This document shows positions 42,351 to 48,670 of a stretch of DNA of 48,670 bases, in pieces. The stretch lies in assembly GCA_002369515.1 (NCBI GenBank), contig DFFM01000033.1, forward strand, positions 1 to 48,670, in the 5' to 3' direction. How positions within the stretch are numbered: the first letter of the stretch is position 1; every line of letters starts with the position of its first letter. Source of the DNA: Prevotella sp. UBA3776. Lineage in GTDB: Bacteria; Bacteroidota; Bacteroidia; Bacteroidales; Bacteroidaceae. Position numbers and translations under genes: made by a program. The notes beneath the pieces were generated by a model, which had not been told where the DNA came from, searched no databases, and saw nothing but the letters and a program-made list of their open reading frames with translations.

Positions 42351-43303
42351 ATATTTAGTGCTAGGTTAATGACAATGGAGTTTGACGAGACATGATACTT
42401 GGCGAATGCCAGGTTCAGCTTGAAGCGTTCCAGCTGCAGTCCAGCCCCCAGCGACAGTCCAGCCCCGTGGCTGCTCTCTTCGTCGTCGCCGTTGCGGAGG
42501 GTCATTTCCTTGGCGCGGCGGAAGTTGTAGCCACCGCCAATCCAGATGGTGGGGGAGAGCAGAATGTCAACGCCCACGGCCAGATGGTTGATGAACTTGT
42601 AGTCGTAGTGGGTCATATCAACCAGCGAGGCCGAGAGTCTGAAGGGGGCTCCCTTGAGCCGTTTTGTGGCACCTATCTGCAAGTCCATGGGCATGCGCTC
42701 GTAGTCGTCGTGATAGGCGTTGAGCTGTCCGCCAAGGTTGCGCGCCGCGATGGAGAGGGATAGGTCTTGGTCGGGGTTGTAGTAGTTGAGGCCCAAGTCT
42801 ATGCCCACGGCCAGCGAGTTGTATTTCCCGATGTACGAAGTGATGACTTTTGCAGCGATTCCGCCCACCAGCTTGTCGGTCAGCTCGTAGGAAAACAGTC
42901 CTGCCACGGCAATGTCCTTGGCCGTGAACTCACCCAACTGGGTGTTGTTCAGGTCGGTTTCTTTCATTTTCCCGTAGTCGGCGTATTGGGCGGTTGCTCC
43001 CCACGACGCGCGTTCGCCTACGGTCCGGTTGAACGACGCACCGGCCACCACGGCGCCCTGCATGTAGGTCATGAAGTTCAGGCCGATGGTCTTGTCGCTC
43101 ACGGAACCCAGCAGGGCCGGGTTGTTGAACATGAGCGCAGCGTCGTCCTCGATGAGCGAAATGTTGTCGCCGCCCAGTGCAGCGGCATGCGCACTCATGG
43201 GCAGCCTCAGAAAGTTGTAGGCCGTCTGGCTGTCCTGCGCCATTGTCATGGTGGCGGCGCCCCATGCAAACAGCAAAAGTGCAAATGTTCTTATTCTGCC
43301 CAT
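42347..43303 (-). CDS. porQ: type IX secretion system protein PorQ
   Basis: A 318-residue outer-membrane beta-barrel protein with signal peptide [22 protein letters not shown]. It opens with [20 protein letters not shown] and [14 protein letters not shown], a PorV/PorQ signature related to FadL-type barrels, and ends with alternating beta strands to the final VINLALNI. In Porphyromonas, PorQ helps to secrete and attach cargo of the type IX system. No other T9SS component or C-terminal cargo domain was seen in this window. It has its own consensus promoter (43326-43356). Confidence 0.88.
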   Translation of the reverse strand: MGRIRTFALLLFAWGAATMTMAQDSQTAYNFLRLPMSAHAAALGGDNISLIEDDAALMFNNPALLGSVSDKTIGLNFMTYMQGAVVAGASFNRTVGERASWGATAQYADYGKMKETDLNNTQLGEFTAKDIAVAGLFSYELTDKLVGGIAAKVITSYIGKYNSLAVGIDLGLNYYNPDQDLSLSIAARNLGGQLNAYHDDYERMPMDLQIGATKRLKGAPFRLSASLVDMTHYDYKFINHLAVGVDILLSPTIWIGGGYNFRRAKEMTLRNGDDEESSHGAGLSLGAGLQLERFKLNLAFAKYHVSSNSIVINLALNI

Positions 43304-43325
43304 CTGTTGGTTTCTCTTTTGGCGA

Positions 43326-43356
43326 CAAAGTTACAAATAAACATGTGAAAAGCAAA
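43326..43356 (-). promoter_or_regulatory. porQ promoter TTTG-N19-TAACTTTG
   Basis: On the minus strand TTTG (43353-43356), 19 bases, TAACTTTG (43326-43333): full consensus. The start codon lies 22 bases downstream. Confidence 0.8.
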
Positions 43357-43460
43357 AAGAAAAGCTGTTTTTCTTTTTTCCATGCCGTCAACTTCAACCA
43401 AAATGGTATCAGCAGCCCCGTTGGAGGAAATGGCGCGCGGAGAAAACATCATGCATTCCG

Positions 43461-43627
43461 GCACGGCAAAAACAACGCCGTGCTTTAAGCTGAAATTCTC
43501 TAGAAAATTTTAATGCAACGTCGGGAGATAATTTCTCATTGTCGGGAGATAATTTTTCATTGTCGGGAGATATTATCGCAGCGTCGGGAGATAATCTCGT
43601 AATGCTGGGAGTTGTTGTTGAAAATGG
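43461..43627. repeat. 21-bp period repeat element, copy 2
   Basis: Layout as in copy 1: hairpin GCACGGC-N9-GCCGTGC (43461-43483), near-palindrome GAAATTCTCTAGAAAATTT (43492-43510, identical over 19 bases to copy 1), 12 bases, then units at 43523, 43544, 43565, 43586 and 43607, exactly 21 apart. Units 1-4 open GGGAGATA (GTGAGATA in copy 1) and unit 5 opens GGGAGTTG. The sequence between the GAGATA cores is diverged, while spacing and unit number are conserved. Confidence 0.85.
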
Positions 43628-43701
43628 AATGCCTGTTTCTGAAAACGGAACGGATGTTGGTGCATTTTATGTTAAAAACCAAGGAAATCTGTACGGAGAA
43701 A

Positions 43702-44358
43702 CTACTCTTCCACAAGAGGCGGACGGAAGTCGAAGACAACCTCCAGGAGAGGACTGCGCGAGAGCTGCCCGGGATTGCTTCCGGGAGCGCCTTCGGGCAC
43801 GGCTAGCCCATGGCGGCCGTAGTAGTCGCGCCAATAGGGAGTTATCTGCCCAGAATCGTCGTGGAAGGACATGGGGATGGGGGGAAAGAGCTGTCGTCCC
43901 TGTGCATCGATGTAACTTTTCTGCACCAGTTCGCTGCAATACATTGCACTGTCATCGGGCATGAAGAAGAAATCGTAGGGACGGCCCACATAGCGGAGGG
44001 CGCGCTGTACGGAGCGATGCACTCCGGTGGTGTCGCGCAGGCGCGAGGCGAAGACGAGCGTGTCGCGCCGTTTGAGGAAACTGTCTATGGGCGTGAGCAC
44101 TACACCCTGGTGGACGGCCTCGAGCACCAACAGCGAGTCGGCGCTGCGGTGGACAATGCCAACATGGTCGATGCGGGCCCCGTGAAGTCCATGGGTCACG
44201 CGGGTGATGTTGTTGTCGGCGGCAGAAACACAAAAAAACAGATCGCCCTCGCGCAGCAAGGACAATCCGTATGTGGGGGCTGCCGTCTGGGCCATGCTGC
44301 AGAGCGACACAACCGACAGGGCAAAAAGCAAAAGCAGATGTGAATGGCGCGAAAACAC
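43702..44358 (-). CDS. YiiX/YebB-like permuted NlpC/P60 cysteine hydrolase
   Basis: A 218-residue exported protein with signal peptide LLLLFALSVVSLCSMA. The order of catalytic residues is permuted relative to papain: His first in RIDHVGIVHR near residue 66, Cys later in MYCSELVQKSY near 142. The segment LREGDLFFCVSA before the His is the family start. YiiX-like proteins are thought to cleave amide or ester bonds in peptidoglycan or lipids; the substrate is unknown. A single base separates its start codon from the dnaA stop, so it is cotranscribed with dnaA. Confidence 0.88.
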   Translation of the reverse strand: MFSRHSHLLLLFALSVVSLCSMAQTAAPTYGLSLLREGDLFFCVSAADNNITRVTHGLHGARIDHVGIVHRSADSLLVLEAVHQGVVLTPIDSFLKRRDTLVFASRLRDTTGVHRSVQRALRYVGRPYDFFFMPDDSAMYCSELVQKSYIDAQGRQLFPPIPMSFHDDSGQITPYWRDYYGRHGLAVPEGAPGSNPGQLSRSPLLEVVFDFRPPLVEE

Positions 44359-44359
44359 G

Positions 44360-45769
44360 TTATTTCTTCAGCTTGAAAGAGTTTTCGATGCTGACAATCT
44401 CGTCGGAGAATTGGCGGTCCACTTTGATGCGTTGCTCCACCTGCGAACAGCTGTGGATGACGGTGCTGTGGTCGCGGCCACCCACCAGTTTGCCGATGCG
44501 CGAGGCGGGCATCTTGGTGAATTTCTGAGCCAGATACATCGACACCTGACGAGCCACCACATACTCGTGCTTGCGGCTGCGGCTCGACACTGCCGCGGCG
44601 GAAACATTGAAGTGGTTGCAAACGGTTTCGAGAATGTCATCGACGGTGAGCGGACGGTCGTCCACCTTGATGGCGCGCTTGATGACGCGCTCGGCCAGAC
44701 GCATGTCGATGTTGCAGTTATAGACCACCGAGTAGGCCATGAGCGAATTGACCACACCTTCCAAATCGCGCACACTGCCGTTGGCGGTCTCGGCGATGAA
44801 CTGCACCACGTCGGCTGGAATGCGCAGTCCGTCGCGTTTGATTTTGCTGTTCAGAATGTCAATGCACAACTGCACATTGGGCTTTTCGAGCTCGGCAATG
44901 AGTCCACAGGCGAAGCGGGTGAGCAGTCGGTCGTTCATTCCCTGCAAATCGACAGGCGGACGGTCGCAAGCCAAGATGATGCGTTTGCCGTTCAGGAAAA
45001 GGTGGTTGAAGATGTGGAAGAAAGTGTCCTGCGTCTTCCCGGCGGTAATCCATTCCTGCACGTCATCGACAATGAGCATGTCGATGGTCTGGTAGAAATT
45101 GATGAAGTCGTTCAGGGTGTTGTGAACCACAGCATTGGTGTATTGAACCTGAAACAACCGTGCGCTGACATAGAGCACACGTTTGCTGGGATAGAGTTCC
45201 TTGGTACGCACACCGATGGCGTTGATCAGATGGGTCTTTCCGCAACCCGAAGGCCCGTAGATGAACATCGGGTTGAACGTTGTCTTGTTGGGATGTTCGG
45301 CAATGGACAGACCCACCGAGCGCGGCAGTTTGTTGCTGTCACCCTCTATATAGTTGGCGAAGGTGAGATGAGGATTCAGTTGCGAGTCAATCTGCTGCGG
45401 CTGGGCGGCGTCGAGCACGGTGGGCGACTGGTTGGCGCGCTCAGTGGGGCGCGGCCCGTCGATGTTGGCAACCGGTTCAGCTTGGATGTCCTGAGTGAGA
45501 TTGTGCTCCTTGTCGGTGAGCACACGGTAGTTCAGACAGACTCCTTCGCCGAATGTACGCGAAAGCACCTTGCTGAGCAAATCGACATAGTTCTCTTCCA
45601 AGTACTCGTAGATGTACGGACTTGGAATGCGCACCAGCACTGTATTCTTGTCCTCGTCGTAGGACTCGAATGCAATGGGCTTGAACCATGTATTGTATTG
45701 CTGCTCTGAGACGTTGTTCTTAATCAGTCGAAGACTTGAATCCCAGAGCGCATTGGGATTTTCTTTCAT
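44360..45769 (-). CDS. dnaA: chromosomal replication initiator protein DnaA
   Basis: A 469-residue AAA+ initiator that binds and melts the replication origin. Domain I opens ALWDSSLRLIKNNVSEQQYNTWFKPI. Walker A is YGPSGCGKTHL near residue 173 and Walker B MLIVDDVQE near 230, with the sensor RPPVDLQGMNDRLLTRFACGL. The domain IV DNA-binding signature GGRDHSTVIHSC lies near 427. ATG 45769 gives MKENPNALWDSS; a TTG at 45775 is less likely. Upstream neighbours are an MCE protein and an amidase rather than dnaN/recF. No clear DnaA-box cluster adjoins the gene. Confidence 0.98.
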   Translation of the reverse strand: MKENPNALWDSSLRLIKNNVSEQQYNTWFKPIAFESYDEDKNTVLVRIPSPYIYEYLEENYVDLLSKVLSRTFGEGVCLNYRVLTDKEHNLTQDIQAEPVANIDGPRPTERANQSPTVLDAAQPQQIDSQLNPHLTFANYIEGDSNKLPRSVGLSIAEHPNKTTFNPMFIYGPSGCGKTHLINAIGVRTKELYPSKRVLYVSARLFQVQYTNAVVHNTLNDFINFYQTIDMLIVDDVQEWITAGKTQDTFFHIFNHLFLNGKRIILACDRPPVDLQGMNDRLLTRFACGLIAELEKPNVQLCIDILNSKIKRDGLRIPADVVQFIAETANGSVRDLEGVVNSLMAYSVVYNCNIDMRLAERVIKRAIKVDDRPLTVDDILETVCNHFNVSAAAVSSRSRKHEYVVARQVSMYLAQKFTKMPASRIGKLVGGRDHSTVIHSCSQVEQRIKVDRQFSDEIVSIENSFKLKK

Positions 45770-46135
45770 GTACAATTAATATATACGAAAATAGATCTGA
45801 TGCCTAGCGGACAGATTGCATAGGTTATCTGAATTTGAATGCAAATTTCGTAAACTTTTCCGAATTAGGCAAATCTTTTCTTTTATGATTTTTTATCACT
45901 ATAGGCGTAAAACGCTCAAACATGGTGTTTTATGGCTGCTAATGTGCGGAATAACGGAAAATGGTGTTTGCATTTTCAAAAGTAATTGAGATTCAGCTGG
46001 TTGTGTGACATCAGCATGCAAAAAAAGCAAGAACTTCAAGTGAATTTCGTCCTTTCAAAAGTGCCTTATATTAGCACTTTGCATTATTCAAATAAAGTAG
46101 GGGGCAATGAGCCCCCTATTTAGACGATTTTTAAT
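45770..46135. other. 366-base AT-rich region upstream of dnaA
   Basis: Contains the mlaD terminator (46098-46118) and, for the rest, AT-rich sequence without an open frame. I looked for DnaA boxes (TTATNCACA) on both strands and found only words with three or more mismatches. A promoter for dnaA must lie here, but no exact TAnnTTTG box was found on the minus strand; TACGAAATTTG at 45840-45850 is the nearest. Confidence 0.6.
46098..46118 (-). terminator. terminator hairpin after the MCE gene
   Basis: TAGGGGGC (46098-46105), loop AATGA, GCCCCCTA (46111-46118); on the minus strand CTTTATTTG follows. It ends the amidase-MCE transcript 18 bases after the stop codon. Confidence 0.88.
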
Positions 46136-47038
46136 TTACTTGTCTTTCTTGCCGAAAACTGAGAAGTGGATGTAGCGTTTTGGATGGGCTTTGAAATCAA
46201 TCAGCAGCGAGTCGGCCGACTGCATGGTTTTGTTCAGGTTGTTGTAGAGCTGGCGGTCTTTCATGAGCAGACCCAGTGTGCCCTGGTTGTTGTTCAGCGC
46301 AGTGGTGAGTTGTTGCACGTTGGCCAGTGTGGCATCTACTTTGACCATGGTTCCTGCCACATCGATGGCGCTCAGGTTGCCTGTGAGTTGGGTGGCATTG
46401 TCAAGCACTCCACCTGCTTTTGTCATCAGTGTCGGCACCTGTTTGTTTACACCTGCCATGAGCGTGTTCAGTTCGCGCGTGGTGGTGGTCAGGTCGTTGG
46501 TGATGTGCTGAATGTTGTGCAGCGAACCGGCAATGGCCGGATCGGCCACGAGCGTATTGACGCTGGCCAGGATGGAGTCGAGCTTGGGCAACATCTTCTC
46601 GATGACGGGTACCAAGTCTTTCACTTTGCCCAGTGCGCCACTGTTCACTTCGCCCGGGATGGTTTGTCCGGGGGCGATGATTCCCGTGCCGTCGTTGTCG
46701 ATGATGAGGTTCACTCGCACGTTGCCCAGCATGTCGCTGACAATCTCTGCGGTGCTGCCCTTGGGCACCTGAAGCTTGGGGTCGATGTCCACCTCCACCT
46801 TCACGTCAGCGCCGGGGTTGTTGTAGTCGTAGCTGACGCTTTTCACCACTCCCACCCTGTAGCCGTTGGTGTAGATGGGGCTCGACGAGGAGAGCCCGCT
46901 GATGTCCTTGAAGGTCATGTAGTAGAGATTGTTGGTCGAGAAGAGGCTCATGCCCTTCAGGAAATTCATTCCGAAGAAGAGCAAAACTACTCCGATAATG
47001 GCAACAAGAGCAATTCTTATTTCTTTGGCATGTTTCAT
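46136..47038 (-). CDS. MlaD/MCE family lipid-transport protein
   Basis: A 300-residue protein with an N-terminal membrane anchor (IRIALVAIIGVVLLFFGMNF, residues 7-26) and one MCE domain (NNLYYMTFKDISGLSSSSPI, then GYRVGVVKSV... and LGNVRVNLIIDNDG...). A long amphipathic helical region follows (KLDSILASVNTLVADPAIA, LQQLTTALNNNQGTLG-like repeats). MCE proteins form hexameric rings in the periplasm that carry phospholipids between membranes. The partner permease MlaE and ATPase MlaF are not in the window. It follows the amidase by 90 bases on the same strand, a pairing that I recall from other Bacteroidota. Confidence 0.93.
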   Translation of the reverse strand: MKHAKEIRIALVAIIGVVLLFFGMNFLKGMSLFSTNNLYYMTFKDISGLSSSSPIYTNGYRVGVVKSVSYDYNNPGADVKVEVDIDPKLQVPKGSTAEIVSDMLGNVRVNLIIDNDGTGIIAPGQTIPGEVNSGALGKVKDLVPVIEKMLPKLDSILASVNTLVADPAIAGSLHNIQHITNDLTTTTRELNTLMAGVNKQVPTLMTKAGGVLDNATQLTGNLSAIDVAGTMVKVDATLANVQQLTTALNNNQGTLGLLMKDRQLYNNLNKTMQSADSLLIDFKAHPKRYIHFSVFGKKDK

Positions 47039-47128
47039 GTTCTTTCTGTATCTATGTCGTTCAATTGTTTTTTTATGTTTTTTTAGTGTGTACTTGCTTT
47101 CGCCGCTTGTAAGGACAATCCCATTGCC

Positions 47129-48577
47129 TTACTTGCCGGTCTGTCGGCTGGCCCGGAACTCTCGAATGGCCTGGCGGACATCCATCTTCTGTCCATTGCG
47201 GAAGGCGATGATGAAAGCCTCGGGAAAACGGTCGAGGAGCGTTTTGCGCAGGCGGTAGATGGCGTTGTAGTCGGTTGAGGAGCCGACGGTGTATTTGAAC
47301 ATGCGGTTTTCTTCGTACATGTCGTAGTCGATGACACCCTTGAAGCGGCTGTCGTTGCGATTCAATGCGAAGTCGCTGGCCATGATTTGCACCTTGAACA
47401 CCGGAGCCATTTGTTCTGTGGCGTCCGGCAGTGGAGCTATTGTGCTGACGAGCGTTGCCGGCTGGTGGGGCGTTGGCGGCATCGACAGATTGACCTCGAG
47501 CGGTGCTTGGGCCACATCAGCCTTTGTTCTTAGCCTTGCCTGCGGATTTACCAGTTGGTCGTCCGGCTGGCTTGCCTGCTGTGCCTCCAGAGGATTTTCC
47601 TGCAGACTTGGCTGCAGTTTTGCCTGCTGTGGCTCCTGCATTTCCTGCTGATTTTCCGGACTTTGCTGTTCCGACGCTATTTCTCTTTTGTTCTTTCTTT
47701 GATTTGTTCGCGTTTCCTGCTTTTCCTCCACTCTTTGCCGATACTCCTCGGGAACGACCGACGGAACCTTCGTCTCCTGCTCGGTCGTTGCCGCGAAAGG
47801 GACGCCAAGTCCCTCGCCGTACTTCTTTTTGTATTTGACGAACGCTTGGTAAATGCCCTTGCCAATGGCGTCCACTTTGTTCGCATCGTTCAACAATCGT
47901 TCTTCTTCGGCCGTGGTGATGAATCCCAGTTCTATGAGACAGCTGGGCATTGACGTTTCGCGCAACACCAGAAATCCCGCCTGCTTCACTCCTTTGTTGG
48001 GCCGTCCGGCCGTTGCGCATACGCTCTGCTGCACAAACTTGGCCATATCCACGCTGTTGGCCATGTTCTTGTCCTGTATGAACTCGAACATGATGTAGCT
48101 TTCTGACGAGCGGGGGTCGAAGCCCTGATAGCGCTGTTTGTAGTCTTTCTCTATCAGAATCACCTCGTTCTCGCGCTTGGCCACGTCGAAGTTGTCGGCT
48201 GCCCGGTGCATGCCAAGCGTGTAGGTTTCCATGCCTCGGCCCACCTTGCCGCCTGGCAGCGCATTGGTGTGGACGGAGACAAACAGGTCGGCCTTGTTGC
48301 GGTTGGCAATGCTGGCCCGCTCGTGCAGTGGAATGAACACGTCGGTCTTGCGGGTGTAGATCACCCGCACGTCAGGACAATTGTTCTCAACATACTTGCC
48401 GAAGGCGAGCGCTACTTTCAGATTGATGTTTTTCTCTTTCGAGAACGAACCCAGCGCCCCTGCATCGTGGCCACCGTGGCCAGGGTCGATGACCAGCGTG
48501 AAGCGCTTGCCCGCCCCTATTGCAACGGCAGAAAACACGATGAATGTAAGCAGCAGAAGAACCTTTTTCTTGTCCAT
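47129..48577 (-). CDS. N-acetylmuramoyl-L-alanine amidase with C-terminal SPOR-like domain
   Basis: A 482-residue periplasmic zinc amidase (Amidase_3) that cuts the bond between MurNAc and the stem peptide during cell division. After signal peptide MDKKKVLLLLTFIVFSAVAIG, zinc-binding and catalytic stretches are VIDPGHGGHDAGA, SVHTNAL and CLIELGFIT with its Glu. A Gln/Glu/Pro-rich linker (about residues 255-370) leads to a C-terminal domain (APVFKVQIMAS... EENRMFKYTVGSSTDYNAIYRL...) that resembles SPOR peptidoglycan-binding domains. ATG 48577 is preferred to 48598, which overlaps the promoter. The linker DNA is repetitive and open in a second frame. Confidence 0.93.
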   Translation of the reverse strand: MDKKKVLLLLTFIVFSAVAIGAGKRFTLVIDPGHGGHDAGALGSFSKEKNINLKVALAFGKYVENNCPDVRVIYTRKTDVFIPLHERASIANRNKADLFVSVHTNALPGGKVGRGMETYTLGMHRAADNFDVAKRENEVILIEKDYKQRYQGFDPRSSESYIMFEFIQDKNMANSVDMAKFVQQSVCATAGRPNKGVKQAGFLVLRETSMPSCLIELGFITTAEEERLLNDANKVDAIGKGIYQAFVKYKKKYGEGLGVPFAATTEQETKVPSVVPEEYRQRVEEKQETRTNQRKNKREIASEQQSPENQQEMQEPQQAKLQPSLQENPLEAQQASQPDDQLVNPQARLRTKADVAQAPLEVNLSMPPTPHQPATLVSTIAPLPDATEQMAPVFKVQIMASDFALNRNDSRFKGVIDYDMYEENRMFKYTVGSSTDYNAIYRLRKTLLDRFPEAFIIAFRNGQKMDVRQAIREFRASRQTGK

Positions 48578-48595
48578 GGTGTTCTTTTTGTTGTG

Positions 48596-48603
48596 CAAAA
48601 TTA
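48596..48603 (-). promoter_or_regulatory. amidase -7 promoter element TAATTTTG
   Basis: TAATTTTG on the minus strand fits TAnnTTTG, 18 bases before the start codon. No clean -33 box within the remaining window. Confidence 0.55.
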
Positions 48604-48670
48604 ATGTTTTATCGTCAGAAAACCCTTGTCGTGCGATGAGTTTTATTATTTACTAAAGTTTCGCAAGTGA

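Larger units (their letters stand above)
43304..43701. other. 398-base intergenic region holding repeat element copy 2
   Basis: Between porQ and the YiiX-like gene (both minus strand). Contains the porQ promoter, a stretch of no clear feature (43357-43460), and the 21-bp repeat element (43461-43627). Open frames at 43539-43964 (+) and 43557-43739 (-) exist only because a 21-base period keeps frames open. Confidence 0.7.

Noticed and set aside
42347..43303. Full type IX secretion locus
   Set aside because: Only PorQ is recognisable; no gldK-N, porU, porV or sprA-like gene and no cargo with a T9SS sorting domain was seen.
43539..43964. 141-codon plus-strand gene (SGDNFSL repeats)
   Set aside because: It is open only because the 21-base unit keeps frame, and it then runs antisense into the YiiX-like gene; protein evidence is lacking.
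45770..46135. Chromosomal replication origin
   Set aside because: It is AT-rich and next to dnaA, but no cluster of DnaA boxes with two or fewer mismatches was found on either strand.

Overview
The window reads as a continuous stretch of chromosome from a member of the Bacteroidota, most likely a Prevotella-like genus of the Bacteroidales. The evidence is the Bacteroidota promoter signature (TTTG, about 19-20 bp, then TAnnTTTG) upstream of many genes, the bifunctional fucokinase/GDP-fucose pyrophosphorylase, the fused MurF-alanine racemase, the GSCFA and DUF4954-type proteins, and PorQ of the type IX secretion system. The genus is an inference. No phage, insertion sequence, integrase, rRNA operon or CRISPR array was seen.

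Layout. 0.2-7.0 kb (+): fkp, a GSCFA protein, a flavin-reductase-like protein and murF-alr. 7.1-9.3 kb: an MFS transporter convergent with an Lrp/AsnC regulator, separated by a perfect two-way terminator hairpin. 9.4-12 kb (-): tRNA-Ser(GGA) followed by an energy-transduction operon (ExbB/TolQ, a four-helix membrane protein, ExbD, ExbD). 12.1-17.2 kb (-): a MATE exporter, a large protein with a C-x-H...C-x2-C knuckle and a TerD-like domain, and an iron-type alcohol dehydrogenase divergent from a PrxQ/Bcp peroxidase. 18-23.2 kb (+): a lipoprotein and a 695-residue exported protein with overlapping genes, then an ADP-forming acyl-CoA synthetase. 23.6-31.5 kb (+): hflX, a DUF4954 protein, an M16 peptidase and class I fumarase. 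31.7-32.5 kb (-): a nitroreductase. 32.8-41.5 kb (+): an 1862-residue alpha-2-macroglobulin-like protein, a DUF1573 protein, meaB and ispH. 41.7-48.6 kb (-): cmk-porQ, a YiiX-like cysteine hydrolase, dnaA, an MCE/MlaD protein and a cell-wall amidase.

Most genes are housekeeping: envelope building (murF-alr, amidase, MCE, fkp), envelope energising and secretion (ExbB/ExbD, PorQ), isoprenoid and nucleotide synthesis (ispH, cmk), replication initiation (dnaA), central metabolism (fumarase, acyl-CoA synthetase, ADH, meaB) and oxidative defence (Bcp, nitroreductase).

The unusual material is mostly non-coding. (1) Two elements 26 kb apart share one architecture: a hairpin, the near-palindrome GAAATTCTCTAGAAAATTT, 12 bp, then five units of exactly 21 bp carrying GNGAGATA and ending in a GNGAGTTG unit. 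(2) A family of AACTCCT heptamer arrays lies in at least six intergenic spots. It often starts at, and includes, the stop codon of the preceding gene, and in inverted pairs it makes terminator-like hairpins. (3) A near-consensus promoter reading into a strong terminator predicts a roughly 110-nt small RNA at about 23.2-23.3 kb. (4) The alpha-2-macroglobulin gene has a long, foldable leader and appears to have lost the thioester. Start codons were chosen from family N-termini and promoter positions, and they often differ from the longest open frame.
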